Shown: positions 12,073-24,836, numbered from the stretch's first letter. The stretch: 64,000 nucleotides of DNA from Proales similis (GCA_019059635.1 JAGVRJ010000005.1:1612001-1676000), one strand, 5' to 3'. A program made the numbers and translations. The notes: generated by a model from the sequence alone, not told the origin.

Positions 12073-12771
12073 TTATTGTTTTTCGTAAATCTCAAACGTG
12101 TACTCGAGTCCACTGCTGGCCTCAACCAAATTAGTATTGAACTCCACATTGAATCTTTGCTCATTGTCATCGATCTGATCGAGCTTTTTAAACGAGTCGA
12201 GAAAATTCTCCGGCTGCATGAACGCGTCACACTCGCAGTCGGAGAACACGCGTGTCAAATAAATTCGATGCAGAAATCCTTTTTAGAAGCCGATTCCAGT
12301 GATCGAGCAAGCATCGAGTCAGAAGGCTGGAAATTTACCTTTGGGATATTTGAGTGACTCCTGATAGATTTGAGAGCCGCCGATGACGTAAATGTTCTCG
12401 ATCAAATCTTGACGTTGGTCAACCAAGTGCTCGACTGCTTCGTCGAATGACTTGAAAAAGAGCAGATTTTTCAGGTCGGCATTCTCGTTCGGGTCGCTGA
12501 TTGTGTGATCAAGGCTGCTTGAGAGAACAATGTTGAGTCGATTGGGCAGCGGACGAAGACCCTTCGGAATTGAGAACCAGGTCTTCTTGCCCATAATCAC
12601 TGCGTTCAGTTTGTGTGGGTCTTGCGTGTAAGTGGTCACGCGCGAAAAGTGCTTAAGGTCTTTGGGAATACGCCACGGCAAGTGGCCATCTTTGCCAATG
12701 CCTCGGTTCAAGTGGTTCATGGCCACAACAAGACTGAGCTTGATTGGCTGCTTGGTCAAATCGCTATTCAT
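12073..12771 (-). CDS. DHFR: Dihydrofolate reductase
   Basis: Reduces dihydrofolate to tetrahydrofolate with NADPH, supplying one-carbon units for thymidylate and purine synthesis. Two exons: 12771-12339 and 12278-12073, joined in frame as ESLKYPKGFLHRIYLTRVF, giving 212 residues (human about 187). Recognisable elements include LSLVVAMNHLNRGIGKDGHLPWRIPKDL (substrate and Met20-loop region, split here as LSLVVAMN then GIGKDGHLPW), VIMGKKTWFSIP, RLNIVLSS and NIYVIGGSQIYQE. The C-terminal exon ends EYTFEIYEKQ. It is a free-standing DHFR without fused thymidylate synthase, as is usual in animals. It is convergent with CEP70 (stops 135 bases apart) and divergent from MED16. Confidence 0.96.
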
Positions 12772-13190
12772 TCTTCAAATTCTTTTCTTTGTCCGCTCAA
12801 CTCTCTGACCGAACAAGTGAAGTAAGCTTGAAGAGTAAACATCAAATTTGATCCAACACAAAACGAAACATTCTTCGCTTATTCTCTCCACTGCCGAGCG
12901 CTCAGGCGTTTGGGTTTTTTTCACCAAGAGGAGGTTGGTATTGCCTGCGCAGATTTCGTATCATTGTCGAGCAATCAGACGCCCAGAGAGCAGAAATGTT
13001 GGATCGTTCCACTTGACGGTTTGAATGTGTCAAAAATGCTCGCTCGGGCCTTCAGGGGCCTTAGAAATGAAAATTGTTAAGAGAATTTCGTAACTTGACA
13101 AATTGAATGAATGCCCGTCTGCATTGAAGAGGTGCAACAGAGAAGAGCGGAAATCGAATAATTGAATTTGCTGGACTAGAACAAGTGCAA
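12772..13190. promoter_or_regulatory. Divergent promoter region between DHFR and MED16
   Basis: About 420 bases between the start codons of two divergent genes. No reading frame or recognised motif is convincing; it presumably holds both promoters. Confidence 0.35.
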
Positions 13191-15955
13191 ATGGACGAAG
13201 TCTATCGAGTTGACTTGCAGGAGTATTTGGGAATAAATGGCTCGAGGCCGTCAGGTGCCATAAAATGCAGTCTGTCCAGTCGAAATGTGCTCGCCGTCTC
13301 TCACGATTGCTACTCGTATTTGCTTCCGCTTGAAAAGCCCAATGAGCTCATTCCGCTGAATTTGGCCACCAGCGAATGCCAGCGAATGTTGTGGAGCGAC
13401 GACGGTCGATCGTTGCTCACCTGCTACAAGGACGGCAATGTGACCATTTTCCGAAACAAGGTAGGCGATCACGTCGTGTTGCTCACTAAGCGACTTTGAC
13501 TTGGACTAAGCGGCTCTTCAGGCACAAGTGCTCAACTGGCTCGACGTGGCTCATTCGTTCAATATTGGTGGCGGCGAGCTTCTGGCAGTGAAGCATTTCA
13601 ACAGCGGAGCCAAGGTAGACGAATTGATTTATTTACGAATCAATACTCAATTCCGGCTTCAAGTTTGGCATAGATATTCACACAAACGAAACAGTCACGT
13701 TAGAGGACAGATTTATTCAGCCGCCGGTGAACTCGATTAAGAATGCGGCCAAATACTCGTACGAGGGCTTCGCTCTTCTCACCAGTGATGCCATGGTAAA
13801 CCCCAAAAGGCCTGAATGAGTTGCATGCTGCCAAACTAACGCGATGATCGTTTAGCTGCACATTTGCATATTGAACTTGAATTTAGCTCAAGGAAACGTG
13901 TTTGACTTTAAAGTTGCGTTGAACATAAACGGAGCCAATTCGATTCAGCGCGACGCCTTGCTCGACGAAGAGGAGCGTTCAGAATTGATCGAGATCGCTG
14001 ATATTGAATTCGACTGCAAAGGCAATCTCAACGTCGTCTCGACTCGTCGAACTAAATCGCCAATTCTGGTGCACAGGGTATAAAATTGACTCGTTTGAAA
14101 TGAGACTTCCGCTCTAAAATTGCTCCATGCGTATCAGGCCGAGCTGAATTTGGATGTGTCAAAGCCAGAGATAAACTTGGTCAAATGGCAACAGATTGCT
14201 TCGATCGATCCGAGTAGCGAACAAAATCGCCAAGGAATCTACTTTATCGCTTCCAACTCGACCGAGCTATTCTGTTTGATTTCGAGTGGGCCGATCAGTT
14301 CGATTGAAATTTGGAGAGGATTGTCAAGCGATAGTGCGTTTGAAAATGAACAGCCACAGAGACTGGCAGCAATTGAATGCCCGAGTCGATTGATTGATTT
14401 AACAATGCCCAAATGCAAACTAGACCCAGACTGGACAAGCAAAAGCGTTTACGACCTAATCTTCATGGTCGCTTCCTATTCAGACGGTACGATGGGCCTC
14501 ATTAACGTTAGAACATTCGAGCAAACTATTCTGCGCTCTAAATCGGAAGACGAACGAGCCGATTGGGAAGCAAAGCGATTGAAGCTTGACTATCAACTGA
14601 TGATGGCCATGGACCAGTCGATGAGCGGCTCAATCACTGCAGGCATATCAAACACTGGCTCTGTGGTCGTTGTGCGCAATAGTCTCAAATGCAGAGATGC
14701 AAGTCAAGCCAACACGATCAGCAACCTGAGCTCTCTATTCGAGTTTTGTCTTCTCAGTGGCTACGACTACTGGGACCTAATGGTCAGCTTCGATCCCAAG
14801 CTGGTCGACTCTATCATTGAAGCAGTCGATGACTTTTATCACTCGCGAATGTCAATCTCGCTGCAAAATATTTACTGGCAGAGATACAACTCGCTTTCCA
14901 ACTCGTTGACGCGTCTGAGCACAAGAAACAAAAGCGTCGAGTTTCTGCTCAAGGCGATTATGAACAACGCCGTCAGACTGATTGCCATGTCGATATTCTT
15001 CGTGCCAAACATGGAAGCGATCGCCTCTCAGCTGAGCAACGGTCCAAACTCGCACCTGGCACAGGGAAACAAAGTCAAGACCGAGGCTCTGACCAAACAG
15101 GCCGAGTCAAACGACTCGAGCAATGGATCGGGCGGTCTGTTTCAAGTAATAAATCTGGAAGATCAGTTGGACGCGATGCTGAATGAGTCGCGTGATGACG
15201 CGCTCAAGTTAAACGAGCTCGTCAAGCAGCTGTGCGTGATTAAAGACATCTCAATTGTGGTCAATCAAAAGCTCAGACACGTTTTCCAGTGGATAATCGA
15301 TGTCGCTATTAATCTGATCAATAATTTGTGTATGCTCAGACAAACTGGCAAAAGAAATCGACTGCTGGAGCTTTTGAACGACTCTAACTTTGTCAATCAG
15401 ATCAGAAAAGGCCTCGTGCTAATCAAGGTCTTGATGGCATTCGCCCATCAGGACTGCACTTCGCCGTCCATAAACGCCAGCATTCCAATTTTGCCGTTCA
15501 GAATCGCTTCCAAAGATATATTGTCGGACATGTTCGACATTTACTCAACGCTACAGCAGACAGGCCTTGACGAGGCGAAATTCACAAACGACTTTCAAGA
15601 TTCTTGCCAGAGCGTGCGATCCGAGACGGTTTTTAGAAGCATAGATGAGAGCTTGTGCACCATGTCGGCTACATGGTTCGGATCGGCGTCTAAACTGTGG
15701 TCAGAGACGCAGCATTTGTCGGTCGCTGAGTTTTTCGACGAAGAGCAGAAAGAGAAGAAACTTGAACTGTTCGATGTGGCCAGATTGATCAAGTTTAGCC
15801 GTAGCTGTTATACGATCAGATGCATCAGATGTGGTAACTTTTCCGAAACAGGGCACAAGTCGGCGCAGGAAAAGCCGAACGAACTGTTCATTTTGGACTC
15901 TTGTGCGCTCAGATGCGTGTGCGGAGGTGCCTGGGTTCTGGCTCCGCTCGAATAG
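13191..15955 (+). CDS. MED16: Mediator complex subunit 16
   Basis: Tail-module subunit of the Mediator coactivator that links transcription factors to RNA polymerase II. Five exons, 13191-13460, 13522-13614, 13664-13795, 13856-14077 and 14138-15955, keep frame and give 844 residues (human about 877). The N-terminal half is beta-propeller-like (for example RMLWSDDGRSLLTCYKDGNV); the rest is helical. The C terminus is the MED16 hallmark, a CxxC...CxCGG zinc-ribbon-like end (RCIRCGNF then RCVCGGAWVLAPLE). The first ATG with good context is at 13191. It heads a plus-strand run MED16, AASDH, RPB2, so two transcription-machinery genes flank a metabolic gene. Confidence 0.92.
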
Positions 15956-16185
15956 AAAGAAATTGTTTCACACTCAATCTACTTGTGCTCTTTCCGAATC
16001 TAAAATAATCTATATTATTATATAAATCAAATAGAATCGAGTCAAAGCCAGCGCTCTCTACGCCAGAAATTCATGAAATTCAATTCATGGAAATATTCAG
16101 CAGTGGTCTAAAATGCCGTGTTTAAATACGGACTCACGAATAAAATCGCCTTTTTGACTTTTGAAACCTCTTTCTTTCGCAGCAG
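15956..16185 (+). other. MED16-AASDH junction with AATAAA and an acceptor-like site
   Basis: A 230-base gap. AATAAA lies at 16139-16144, and 36 bases later a strong acceptor-like TTTCTTTCGCAG ends at 16182, three bases before the AASDH ATG. I see no upstream exon of AASDH here. The order polyadenylation signal, short spacer, acceptor resembles intercistronic regions of trans-spliced operons. Confidence 0.4.
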
Positions 16186-19100
16186 ATGAGTTTGTGTTCT
16201 ATTCTGAACAGTTTGAGCGTGAGCGAAAGCGTCGCCCTTCGCTTTCAAGGTTTTCACAACCACACCATCATCCAGTGGACTTATTCTCGCCTGGTTCAAA
16301 TAATGAAACAAGTAAAGTGAAGCGCTTTGACTGCATCTGTCAAACAACTTGATGGAGCTTTTTCAGCGCACAGACGAGTTGGCTGCTAAAGTTGGCAAAG
16401 AGAAACAGCTGCTCGCTCTTATTTGGTCCGAATGGGACTCGTCTTTTTATGAAGCCCTTCTTAGGTTCGCTCACCATCTGTTCTCTTCCCTGATCGCAAA
16501 TGCTGCTTAAACGCCAGTGCTTAGCTGCGTTTACTCGAACCACGCCATTTTCATCTTGGACTCAAAATGGCCGATTGAGTACAAACGGCTAGTGCTTGAA
16601 CGAACCAAACCGAACTACGTGCTGGTCAAGGTAGTTGATTTTGCTGATCAAGTCCGAGCACTCTTAAACGAGCCTGTCGGATTCAGGACGCAGAGTTCGA
16701 AAGCCAATTAGAGCCTGATGCTCTTTTCAACGGAATAAAACTGTTCAAAGGTTTGGAAAGGCCAATCGCACCAGACTTGGCCTATGTAATTTGCACAAGC
16801 GGTAAGCAGGTCTAGGCCAATTTTGAAAGGAGCTGGTGCCAACATTTCGTTTCGAAGGGACAACTGGCGAGCCTAAAATTGTCCAAGTAACCAACTCGAG
16901 CATTTATCCGAACATAATCGACTTGAGGTGAGTCAAGGTAGAAAGCAGCTCACTTCGATTTATTCCTACGAAATTTCTCATTCAAGTCGAGTGTTTGAAA
17001 TGGGTTCGAGCGATGTAATGTGGCAAGCTTCGTCGCTGACGTTCGATCCCAGCATTGTGGAGATATTTTGTACTCTGTACTCGGGCGGGTGTCTGCTTGT
17101 CCTTCCGACTCGATTCAAATTGCGAACTGACTCGCTTATTTCTTCACTCGATCAAGTCAGCTGTCTACAGGTCTGCTTCATGCTTACCATTGGCATTTTG
17201 AGTTTTTTCGAAAGCTCAAATGAACTTAGCTTACGCCCACTCTCTATTTGAGACTGTGCGACAAGCTTGCGATCCTCAGACGTCTCAGGCTGTGCGTGCT
17301 CGGTGGAGAGAAGTTCCCCCAAAATTGTGCGACGATGAAAAGTCTGCTCCAGCGCGCAGTTCGATTTGTAAACATTTACGGAATCACAGAAATGTCTTGC
17401 TGGTCCGCCTACCATGATGTCCAAGAGGCCGATCTCAAGTAATCGAACAATCACTGTTCAATTTGTTGTTCAATTTTAGTTTTTCAACTTCAATTCAAAG
17501 CGATCCAGAGGGCATGCCAATTACAAAAACACTAAGCCAGACGCGAATAATGCTGCAAAATGAGCGACAAGTGTCTGTAGGACTTGACGAGTGCCGATCG
17601 GAGCAATCTGGACAAATAGTTCATTGGAGCCAGACCCGTTTGTGCCACATCAATGGAGAGACGAATCAGGAAATATTAAGCGGCGATTTGGGCTTGGTCA
17701 GGAATCATCGCCTGTATGTAAAGCAGAGAGTGGATCGAATGATAAAAGTAAACGGCAAAGCGGTCGACTTGAACATGCTCGAAAATGTAGATGGATTTCG
17801 CAAAGTCTTGCGCATTTTTCAAACGAACTTCATCCGAAACTAGATTGTTTTAAGACTAGAATGGGCAAAGAGCTGCGTGGCAGTTTTGAAATCACTCGAT
17901 TCCCTGGCTCTGTTTGTATTCACGGATCATTCAGACACGAGCGTCGAGCGAGTTCGTTGGCAGATCGAACACCACCTGCCGGCTCATTATAAGCCGAGCA
18001 GAATACTCTTGTTAAACACTCGACAACTCGAATTCAATCAGAACGGTAAGAACGATCGCTTGAAAATTGGGAAATTTAACCAGCGCCTTAACGAACTCAG
18101 GCAAAATGGACGTCAAAAAACTCATCAAAACCTATTTGTCCGAGGCTGAGGCCCGCCCAAAAGACGTGGCAGTCCGCAGATCAATTGAAGCCTGTTTGAG
18201 CTCTTTGTGGCGAGTAAGTACTCAGCGATAGCAGTCTTCGAACTGCATAACGACAAGGTCAAGGAAATATTCAAAACTGATCCGACGGCGAAAGACAACT
18301 TTGTGAAATGCGGCGGCGATTCTCTACAAGCGATTTGGTTTGCAGAAGAGCTGAAGCTCGAGTCTGGACTAGAAAATCCACTTTTACTCGACGCTCTCTT
18401 GAACAGGACATTCGGAGAGCTGCTCGAAACTGTCAGGCGATCGGACGAGCCTGCGGAAAAATTGAAAAGAGCCGACTCGCCGTTTCCAACTCGAACTGAT
18501 CCAATTGTTTATGAAACCAATCAGGAGGCGTTGTTGTGGATTTCAAAGAGTCGAGACAACCTAAATAGAGGCGATAATCGATTCAAACTCAACAAACAAG
18601 ATTGGGCACCAAAATTGAACTGGCGCTTCGACTGCCAAAAATGCATAGACGCCACGCCTGTTGTAATAATTGCGAAAGATAGCCCAAAGCTTGTCTGCGT
18701 TGGCTCTCACTCTCACGAATTCTTTTGCATCGACGCCGAGAGAGGCAATCTCAAATGGAAGTTCAAGGCCAACGATCGAATTGAATCATCCGCATGTGTG
18801 AGCAAATGTGGACAGTTTGTCCTTTTCGGTTTGACATGTTTTTCTTTGCTTCTCTTTTCCTGCTCACTTGCTCACTTGCCGATCATCTAGGCTCTTATGA
18901 CGGCTGTTTGTATGTGATTGAGGTAAAAAGCGGCCAATGCTGGTGGAGCTTTGTGACACAAGACGCAATCAAATCGAGTCCAGATGTTGATCTGATCACT
19001 GGCCGAATATTCGTCGGCTCTCACGACAAGCATCTCTACTGCGTTGACATCTACGTAAATGAATTCACGGTCGAACTGGCTCAATCGGCGCTAAACAAGC

Positions 19101-19766
19101 AAATTTTCTTGAACCCAGGAGAAGCAGCTGATTTGGAAAACTAACTTGGACGAGAGCAGCATATTTGCAGGTCCGATTTGCGATTGTAAGAATGATTTGC
19201 TGTTTTGCACAACTCTTGGAGGCACTCTGGCGTGTCTGTCCGGCTCGAACGGAGCAACTAAATGGAGCCTCTTCCTGAACAAGCCGATCTTCGCCAGCCC
19301 GTTGATCAACAGCACAACGTGTCTTGTCTATGTGGGCACTTGCGAAGGCATTTTTCATTGTGTTGATTTCAAAGGCGGAAAAGTATGGAGCAGTAAAGTG
19401 AATGCGCCCATATTCAGCACTGCACGTTTCATCCATGAGTTGGTGGTGTTCGGCTGCCACGACCGATCGATTCACTGCCTGAGGCAGTTGGACGGAGAAC
19501 ACGTGTGGACCTATCCATGTGAGTCGGTCATCTACTCGAATCCGTTCATCATTTCGGACGAGTTTGTGCTTTGCGTGGCCACCGAGGGAACAATTCACAT
19601 TCTGTCCAAAGACGGAGCTCTTGTTAGCAGACACAGGTTTGTCGAGCTGGAGAACAGCTGCTTCAGCTCGCCAATTATGGCCGGCTCGAGTCTGTTTGTC
19701 GGTTGCAGAGACAATTTTCTCTACTCGTTTGAATTCGAATCTGATTTAAGCAAAGATGACAAATAA
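16186..19766 (+). CDS. AASDH: AASDH / ACSF4: adenylation-carrier protein-PQQ beta-propeller protein
   Basis: Orthologue of the vertebrate U26/ACSF4 protein, which joins an acyl- or aminoacyl-adenylating domain, a phosphopantetheine carrier and a C-terminal propeller. Its substrate is still uncertain. The start at 16186 (MSLCSILNSLSVSESVALRF) follows an acceptor. Early exons: 16186-16311, 16367-16464, 16525-16630 and from 16687. The adenylation P-loop reads CTSGTTGEPK after joining across the intron at about 16801, and SSLTFDPSIVEIF, CVLGGEKFP and NIYGITEMSCWS follow. The carrier serine lies in CGGDSLQA (about 18310-18335). The propeller repeats include RIESSACVSKCGQF, VGSHDKHLYCVDIY and GCRDNFLYSFEF. 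All parts appear intact. AATAAA overlaps the stop codon (19762-19767). Confidence 0.9.
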
Positions 19767-19897
19767 ACGACTAAAACCCAATCGGAAAGCTGATTTTCTC
19801 ACATCTATTGATTAACCGTCAGCCAGTCAGACGGATGTTGCAATAATAAGACAATTTTGTTGACGACCTGCCGATTAGTGTCGGCAAATGAGCCGAG

Positions 19898-19905
19898 TAT
19901 ATAAC
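19898..19905 (+). promoter_or_regulatory. TATA-like element upstream of RPB2
   Basis: TATATAA occurs in the AASDH-RPB2 gap about 75 bases before the RPB2 ATG. It is a plausible core promoter element, which would give RPB2 its own transcription start, but AT-rich matches are common. Confidence 0.3.
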
Positions 19906-19974
19906 GAATGGCGGCGGGCGTTTTAGTCTAAAATTGCACTAGAGTCGAGCAGATCGGTTGAAACAAGCGGCAAA

Positions 19975-22900
19975 ATGCTCGACGAAGAGATGATGTACGA
20001 GCAAATGGAATCGGACGACATCGATCCGAGCCTGTGGCAAGAGGCCTGCTGGCTCGTCATCTCGTCCTATTTCAATGAGAAAGGCTTGGTCAGACAGCAG
20101 CTGGACTCTTTTGACGATTTCATTTCAATATCGATTCAGCGTATAATCGAGGAGACGCCCGAAGTCGAGCTGCAGGCCGAGTCACAGCACACCATGGACG
20201 AGAACGACAATCCGCCCAAATATTTTCTCAAATTCGAACAGGTCTACTTGTCAAAGCCGACGCACTGGGAAAAGAACGAGACACGAAACGAAAAGTTCTC
20301 CCCCAACGAAGCGCGCCTCAGAAATCTGACCTACGCCGCGCCGCTTTGCGTGGACATAAACCAGCGAGTTGTAACCACATCGGGCGGACGAACCACCGAG
20401 GCAGTTCACTTGTACAAGCAGGTGCCGATCGGCAAGATTCCCATCATGCTCAAGTCTCACTACTGCCTGTTGCACGACTTGGACGATCGGGACTTGGCCG
20501 AGCTCAACGAGTGTCCGCTCGACCCGGGCGGCTACTTTATCATAAACGGCAGCGAAAAAGTGCTGATTGCGCAGGAGAAAATGGCCACCAACACGGTATA
20601 TGTATTTGGCATGAAAGACTCCAAATACGCCTACAAGACCGAGATTAGAAGTGTGCTTGAGAATTCTAGCCGTCCGACGAGCACACTGTACGTGAACATG
20701 CTGAACCGAGGCGGTCAGAACAGCCGCAAGAGCTCGGTCGGGCAGCTGATAGTGGCGATAATTCCGTACATTAAAGAGGAGATTCCGATCATAGTGGTGT
20801 TCCGAGCGCTCGGATTTGAGTCCGACCGAGATATTCTAGAGCATGTGGTCTACGATTTTGACGATCAAGAGATGATGGAGCGAATAAAGCCCTCGCTGGA
20901 CGAGGCGTTTGTCATTCAAGACAGAAATGTGGCTCTTAGCTTCATCGGAACGCGAGGTGCCAAGCCCGGTGTGACCAAAGAGAAGCGAATCAAGTACGCC
21001 AAGGAGATATTGCAGAAAGAAATGCTGCCGCATGTGGGCATAAGCGACTACTGCGAGTCTAAAAAGGCATATTTCCTCGGCTACATGGTGCACAGACTGT
21101 TGCTGGCCTCGTTGGGCAGAAGAGAGCTGGACGACAGAGACAACATTGGCAACAAGCGTCTCGATCTGGCCGGACCGCTTCTCGCGCTTCTGTTCCGCGG
21201 TCTATTTCGTACTCTAATCAAACAAATGCGCTCTTACGCGCAATATTACTTGGACAAAGGTCAAGCGTTCAATGTTGAGCTCTCAATTAAGACATTGATC
21301 ATTTCGGACGGCCTCAAGTACTCGCTGGCCACCGGCAACTGGGGCGACCAGAAAAAGGCGCATCAAGCCAGAGCTGGTGTCTCACAGGTGCTCAATCGGC
21401 TCACGTTCGCATCGACCTTGTCGCATCTTCGCCGCGTCAACTCGCCGATTGGCCGCGATGGCAAATTGGCCAAGCCACGTCAGCTGCACAATACTCACTG
21501 GGGCATGATATGTCCAGCCGAGACTCCCGAAGGACACGCGGTCGGTCTTGTCAAGAACTTGGCCCTTATGGCGTATATATCGGTCGGCTCGCAAATGAAT
21601 CCGATTCTCGAGTTCTTGGAGGAGTGGAGTATGGAGAATTTGGAAGAGATTGCGCCGTCCACGATCCACGAGGCGACCAAAGTGTTTGTGAACGGCTGCT
21701 GGGTGGGCATCCACCGAGACCCGGACCATTTGATGGCCACTTTGAAAAAGCTGCGACGAGCCATGGACATTATTGTGAGCGAGGTGTCAATTATTCGCGA
21801 AGTCAGAGAGAGAGAAATTCGCATTTACACGGACGCGGGACGAATCTGTCGACCTCTGCTGATTGTGGAGGATCAAAAACTCTTGCTCAAGCGAAGGCAC
21901 ATAGAACAGTTGAAAGAAAGCGAACGCGACACTCGAGCTCACTCGTGGAAGGATCTGATCGCCGAGGGCGTGGTCGAGTATGTCGACACGCTCGAAGAGG
22001 AGACCTGCATGATTGCCATGAACCCCGAAGATCTTCAGCAAACGCAGTACTGCTCCACATACACGCATTGTGAAATTCATCCGGCCATGATATTGGGCGT
22101 GTGCGCCAGCATCATTCCCTTTCCTGATCACAATCAAAGTCCGCGTAACACTTACCAATCGGCTATGGGCAAGCAGGCCATGGGCGTTTACATAACCAAC
22201 TATCACGTGCGCATGGACACGCTGGCCAACGTGCTGTTCTATCCGCAGAAGCCGTTGGCCACCACCAGATCTATGCAGTTCCTTCGCTTCAGTGAACTAC
22301 CGGCCGGCATAAACGCGATCGTCGCTATCGCCAGCTACACAGGCTACAACCAGGAAGATTCGATCATATTGAACTGGAGCTCTGTGGACCGTGGCTTCTT
22401 TCGCTCTGCTTTTTGGCGCTCGTATCGAGATGCAGAGAGCAAGCGCAACTACGAACAGGTCGAATCAATCGAGAAGCCAGATCGGCAGACCTGCACTGGA
22501 ATGCGAAACGCCATCTACGACAAGCTGGAAGAAGACGGAATAATTGCGCCCGGCGTGCGTGTGAGTGGAGATGACGTCATTATTGGCAAGACCCTCACAC
22601 TGCCCGAAAGTGAAGAAGAAGCGAGCAGCGGCTTGCCCCGACGTCACACCAAGAAGGACGCGAGCACATTCTTGCGCGCGTCCGAAACGGGCATTGTCGA
22701 TCAGGTGATGATCAGCGTAAACAACGAAGGCTACAAGTTTGTCAAGATCAAGGTGAGAGCCATCAAGACGCCGCAAATCGGAGACAAGTTCGCGTCCAGA
22801 CACGGCCAGAAAGGAACGTGCGGCATGTTGTACAGAATGGAAGACATGCCCTTCACCAACAAGGGCATTACTCCAGATTTGATCATAAACCCGCACGCCA

Positions 22901-23511
22901 TTCCCAGTCGTATGACAGTCGGTCACTTGATCGAATGCCTGCAGTCAAAGGTCAGCGCCAACAAGGGCGAAATAGGCGACGCGACGCCATTCAACGACGC
23001 GGTCACTGTGCAGGAGATCTCCAAGCTGTTGGCCGGCTACGACTACCAGCTCAGAGGCTACGAGGTTATGTTCAACGGCTTCACTGGACGCAAGCTCAAC
23101 TCGCAGATCTTTCTCGGGCCCACCTACTACCAGCGTTTGAAGCACATGGTCGACGACAAGATTCACTCGAGAGCGCGTGGACCGGTTCAGATTCTCAACC
23201 GACAGCCTATGGAGGGTCGCTCTCGTGACGGTGGTCTTCGATTCGGAGAGATGGAACGTGACTGTCAAATATCTCACGGCGCCGCTCAGTTCCTCAAAGA
23301 GCGCCTATTCGAAGTGTCCGATCCGTACAGAGTTCACGTGTGCAACATTTGCGGTCTGATCGCGATCGCCCAGCTCAAGCAAAAGTCCTACGAATGCCGA
23401 GGCTGCAAGAACAAGACGCAAATATCGCAAGTGCGAATCCCGTACGCTTGCAAGCTTCTATTTCAAGAGCTCATGTCGATGGGCATCGCGCCCAGAATTA
23501 TGGTCGATTAG
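19975..23511 (+). CDS. POLR2B: RNA polymerase II second-largest subunit RPB2, single exon
   Basis: Catalytic-core subunit of RNA polymerase II, nuclear. One uninterrupted frame of 1178 residues, very close to human POLR2B (1174). Hallmarks in order: the N-terminal protrusion and lobe (for example [17 protein letters not shown]), fork loop region ([19 protein letters not shown]), the catalytic-centre segment GYNQEDS near residue 790, [12 protein letters not shown] in the hybrid-binding region, and the C-terminal zinc site CNIC...CRGC at about residues 1123-1146 ending APRIMVD. It is RPB2 rather than the Pol I or III paralogue by its length and these sequence runs. The complete absence of introns in a 3.5 kb gene is striking beside intron-rich ST7 and AASDH. 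Confidence 0.97.
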   Translation: MLDEEMMYEQMESDDIDPSLWQEACWLVISSYFNEKGLVRQQLDSFDDFISISIQRIIEETPEVELQAESQHTMDENDNPPKYFLKFEQVYLSKPTHWEKNETRNEKFSPNEARLRNLTYAAPLCVDINQRVVTTSGGRTTEAVHLYKQVPIGKIPIMLKSHYCLLHDLDDRDLAELNECPLDPGGYFIINGSEKVLIAQEKMATNTVYVFGMKDSKYAYKTEIRSVLENSSRPTSTLYVNMLNRGGQNSRKSSVGQLIVAIIPYIKEEIPIIVVFRALGFESDRDILEHVVYDFDDQEMMERIKPSLDEAFVIQDRNVALSFIGTRGAKPGVTKEKRIKYAKEILQKEMLPHVGISDYCESKKAYFLGYMVHRLLLASLGRRELDDRDNIGNKRLDLAGPLLALLFRGLFRTLIKQMRSYAQYYLDKGQAFNVELSIKTLIISDGLKYSLATGNWGDQKKAHQARAGVSQVLNRLTFASTLSHLRRVNSPIGRDGKLAKPRQLHNTHWGMICPAETPEGHAVGLVKNLALMAYISVGSQMNPILEFLEEWSMENLEEIAPSTIHEATKVFVNGCWVGIHRDPDHLMATLKKLRRAMDIIVSEVSIIREVREREIRIYTDAGRICRPLLIVEDQKLLLKRRHIEQLKESERDTRAHSWKDLIAEGVVEYVDTLEEETCMIAMNPEDLQQTQYCSTYTHCEIHPAMILGVCASIIPFPDHNQSPRNTYQSAMGKQAMGVYITNYHVRMDTLANVLFYPQKPLATTRSMQFLRFSELPAGINAIVAIASYTGYNQEDSIILNWSSVDRGFFRSAFWRSYRDAESKRNYEQVESIEKPDRQTCTGMRNAIYDKLEEDGIIAPGVRVSGDDVIIGKTLTLPESEEEASSGLPRRHTKKDASTFLRASETGIVDQVMISVNNEGYKFVKIKVRAIKTPQIGDKFASRHGQKGTCGMLYRMEDMPFTNKGITPDLIINPHAIPSRMTVGHLIECLQSKVSANKGEIGDATPFNDAVTVQEISKLLAGYDYQLRGYEVMFNGFTGRKLNSQIFLGPTYYQRLKHMVDDKIHSRARGPVQILNRQPMEGRSRDGGLRFGEMERDCQISHGAAQFLKERLFEVSDPYRVHVCNICGLIAIAQLKQKSYECRGCKNKTQISQVRIPYACKLLFQELMSMGIAPRIMVD

Positions 23512-24836
23512 AGCCGGTGAATGGAGACAGAGGCCCAAAACAAGCCCAAGCTTATAGAGAATAATTGATTCGTCTCGTCTACTTGTTCTATGTTCCTTGA
23601 CAAGAGAAAACAACAACAACAACAAGCGAACTTGAATAAAAACTGTATAACTGCTTGTCCTCGTTTATTTTCGCATCATTCTTTTCAACCAGTTGATATT
23701 TAGCCCCATTCAATCATGCATCTCCAAGTTGATGCCCACTACTATATATTGGACTAGAGCCCGTCTAATTTAACACGGCTCGTTCGACTCCATTTAAGTG
23801 CTCTGTGTTTAATTTAATTTTATTTGAGTCGCCCTGCTAATTATTTACGGCTTTAAACTTGCGCACGGCATCTAATCTGAGGCTAATTTGTGTTCTAAAA
23901 GCCGGCTGGTTGCTAAACTCGCAACAGCAAGTGCACTAGCGGTCATTTGAGGCCTTTTTCGCTGCAAGTCCAGCTCAATTGAGCAAGAAAATTTTCCAGG
24001 CAATGACTAATGCGCCTAGTAACCGTAGTCAAGAAGGTTTTCTTCTCTTTTTGAATCACATAAGCAACCAAGCGGATTTTTTTTTCTCTCGAAAACATCT
24101 CTCGGCTTGGTCGATAGAAACAAAAAGCAATAGAGAGAGAGAGAGAGTGAGGAGGCGAGCTTACCGAGCCAAATGGCCGATTCGATATGCGAATATACAA
24201 AAATGCATGAAGAGTGATGCACAATTTAGGCGAAAGTTTTTGAGCGATTGCGAGTGAATTGCGCATCATGATATAATAATCTGCGCTACTAAGACACTGA
24301 GCGGGGATAAGAGAGAGAGAGAGAGAGAGAGGGGCTTCTAAACTTGGTGCTGAAATGTGGCGTATGTGAGAGCTAAACATCGAGTGAAGGTGCGTAGCCC
24401 GACTTGCGTGCAATCGTTGCTCATCGCGTTTCCATATTTACCCAATCTGCATAATATATTTCCATGCAGAGACGAGTCACCATATATAAATCTATTGAAT
24501 TGAGATAGTAATTATAATAGTAATAATAAGGCTGCTCTGCTTTGTAAGCTTGCACATATTATTATTATAAATATAGCGCTCGTCAGGCTAGCAAGCGATC
24601 ATTCATCTGCTCTCAAACATAAGCTGCTGCGTATCGCAATAGTCACCGCAGCTCTATTATAATAAGAAAGGAATAATAGCCAGCGAGTGTAATAATCATC
24701 GTTTTTATTCTTTATAATCAAGCGACTCAAAGAAGCAAAGAATTCAAAGGCCAAAAGGAACAGAATCATTTGAGCTCGAAATTTCTGCGCCAACACATAC
24801 AGAGACGAATAAGAACACAGAGAGAGAGAGAGAAGC
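23512..24836. other. Intergenic region with RPB2 3' end and HECTD1 upstream sequence
   Basis: About 1.3 kb. AATAAA at about 23635 probably ends RPB2. The rest is AT-rich with GA tracts (about 24132-24148, 24311-24331 and 24819-24833, the last only a few bases before the HECTD1 ATG) and no supported coding frame. At about 23908-23924 GTTGC and GCAAC form a short inverted repeat with a 7-base loop. Confidence 0.5.
24311..24331. repeat. (GA)n microsatellite upstream of HECTD1
   Basis: GA dinucleotide run of about ten units. Two further GA tracts lie at 24132-24148 and 24819-24833 in the same upstream region. Confidence 0.9.

Noticed and set aside
23908-23924. GTTGC and GCAAC inverted repeat resembling an X-box
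   Set aside because: The half-sites are seven bases apart, beyond the 1-3 bases of RFX sites, and HECTD1 is not a ciliary gene.
23943-24413. Long minus-strand frame upstream of HECTD1 rich in Ser and Leu
   Set aside because: The Ser-Leu-Ser-Leu runs are translations of the GA/CT microsatellites; no protein features otherwise.
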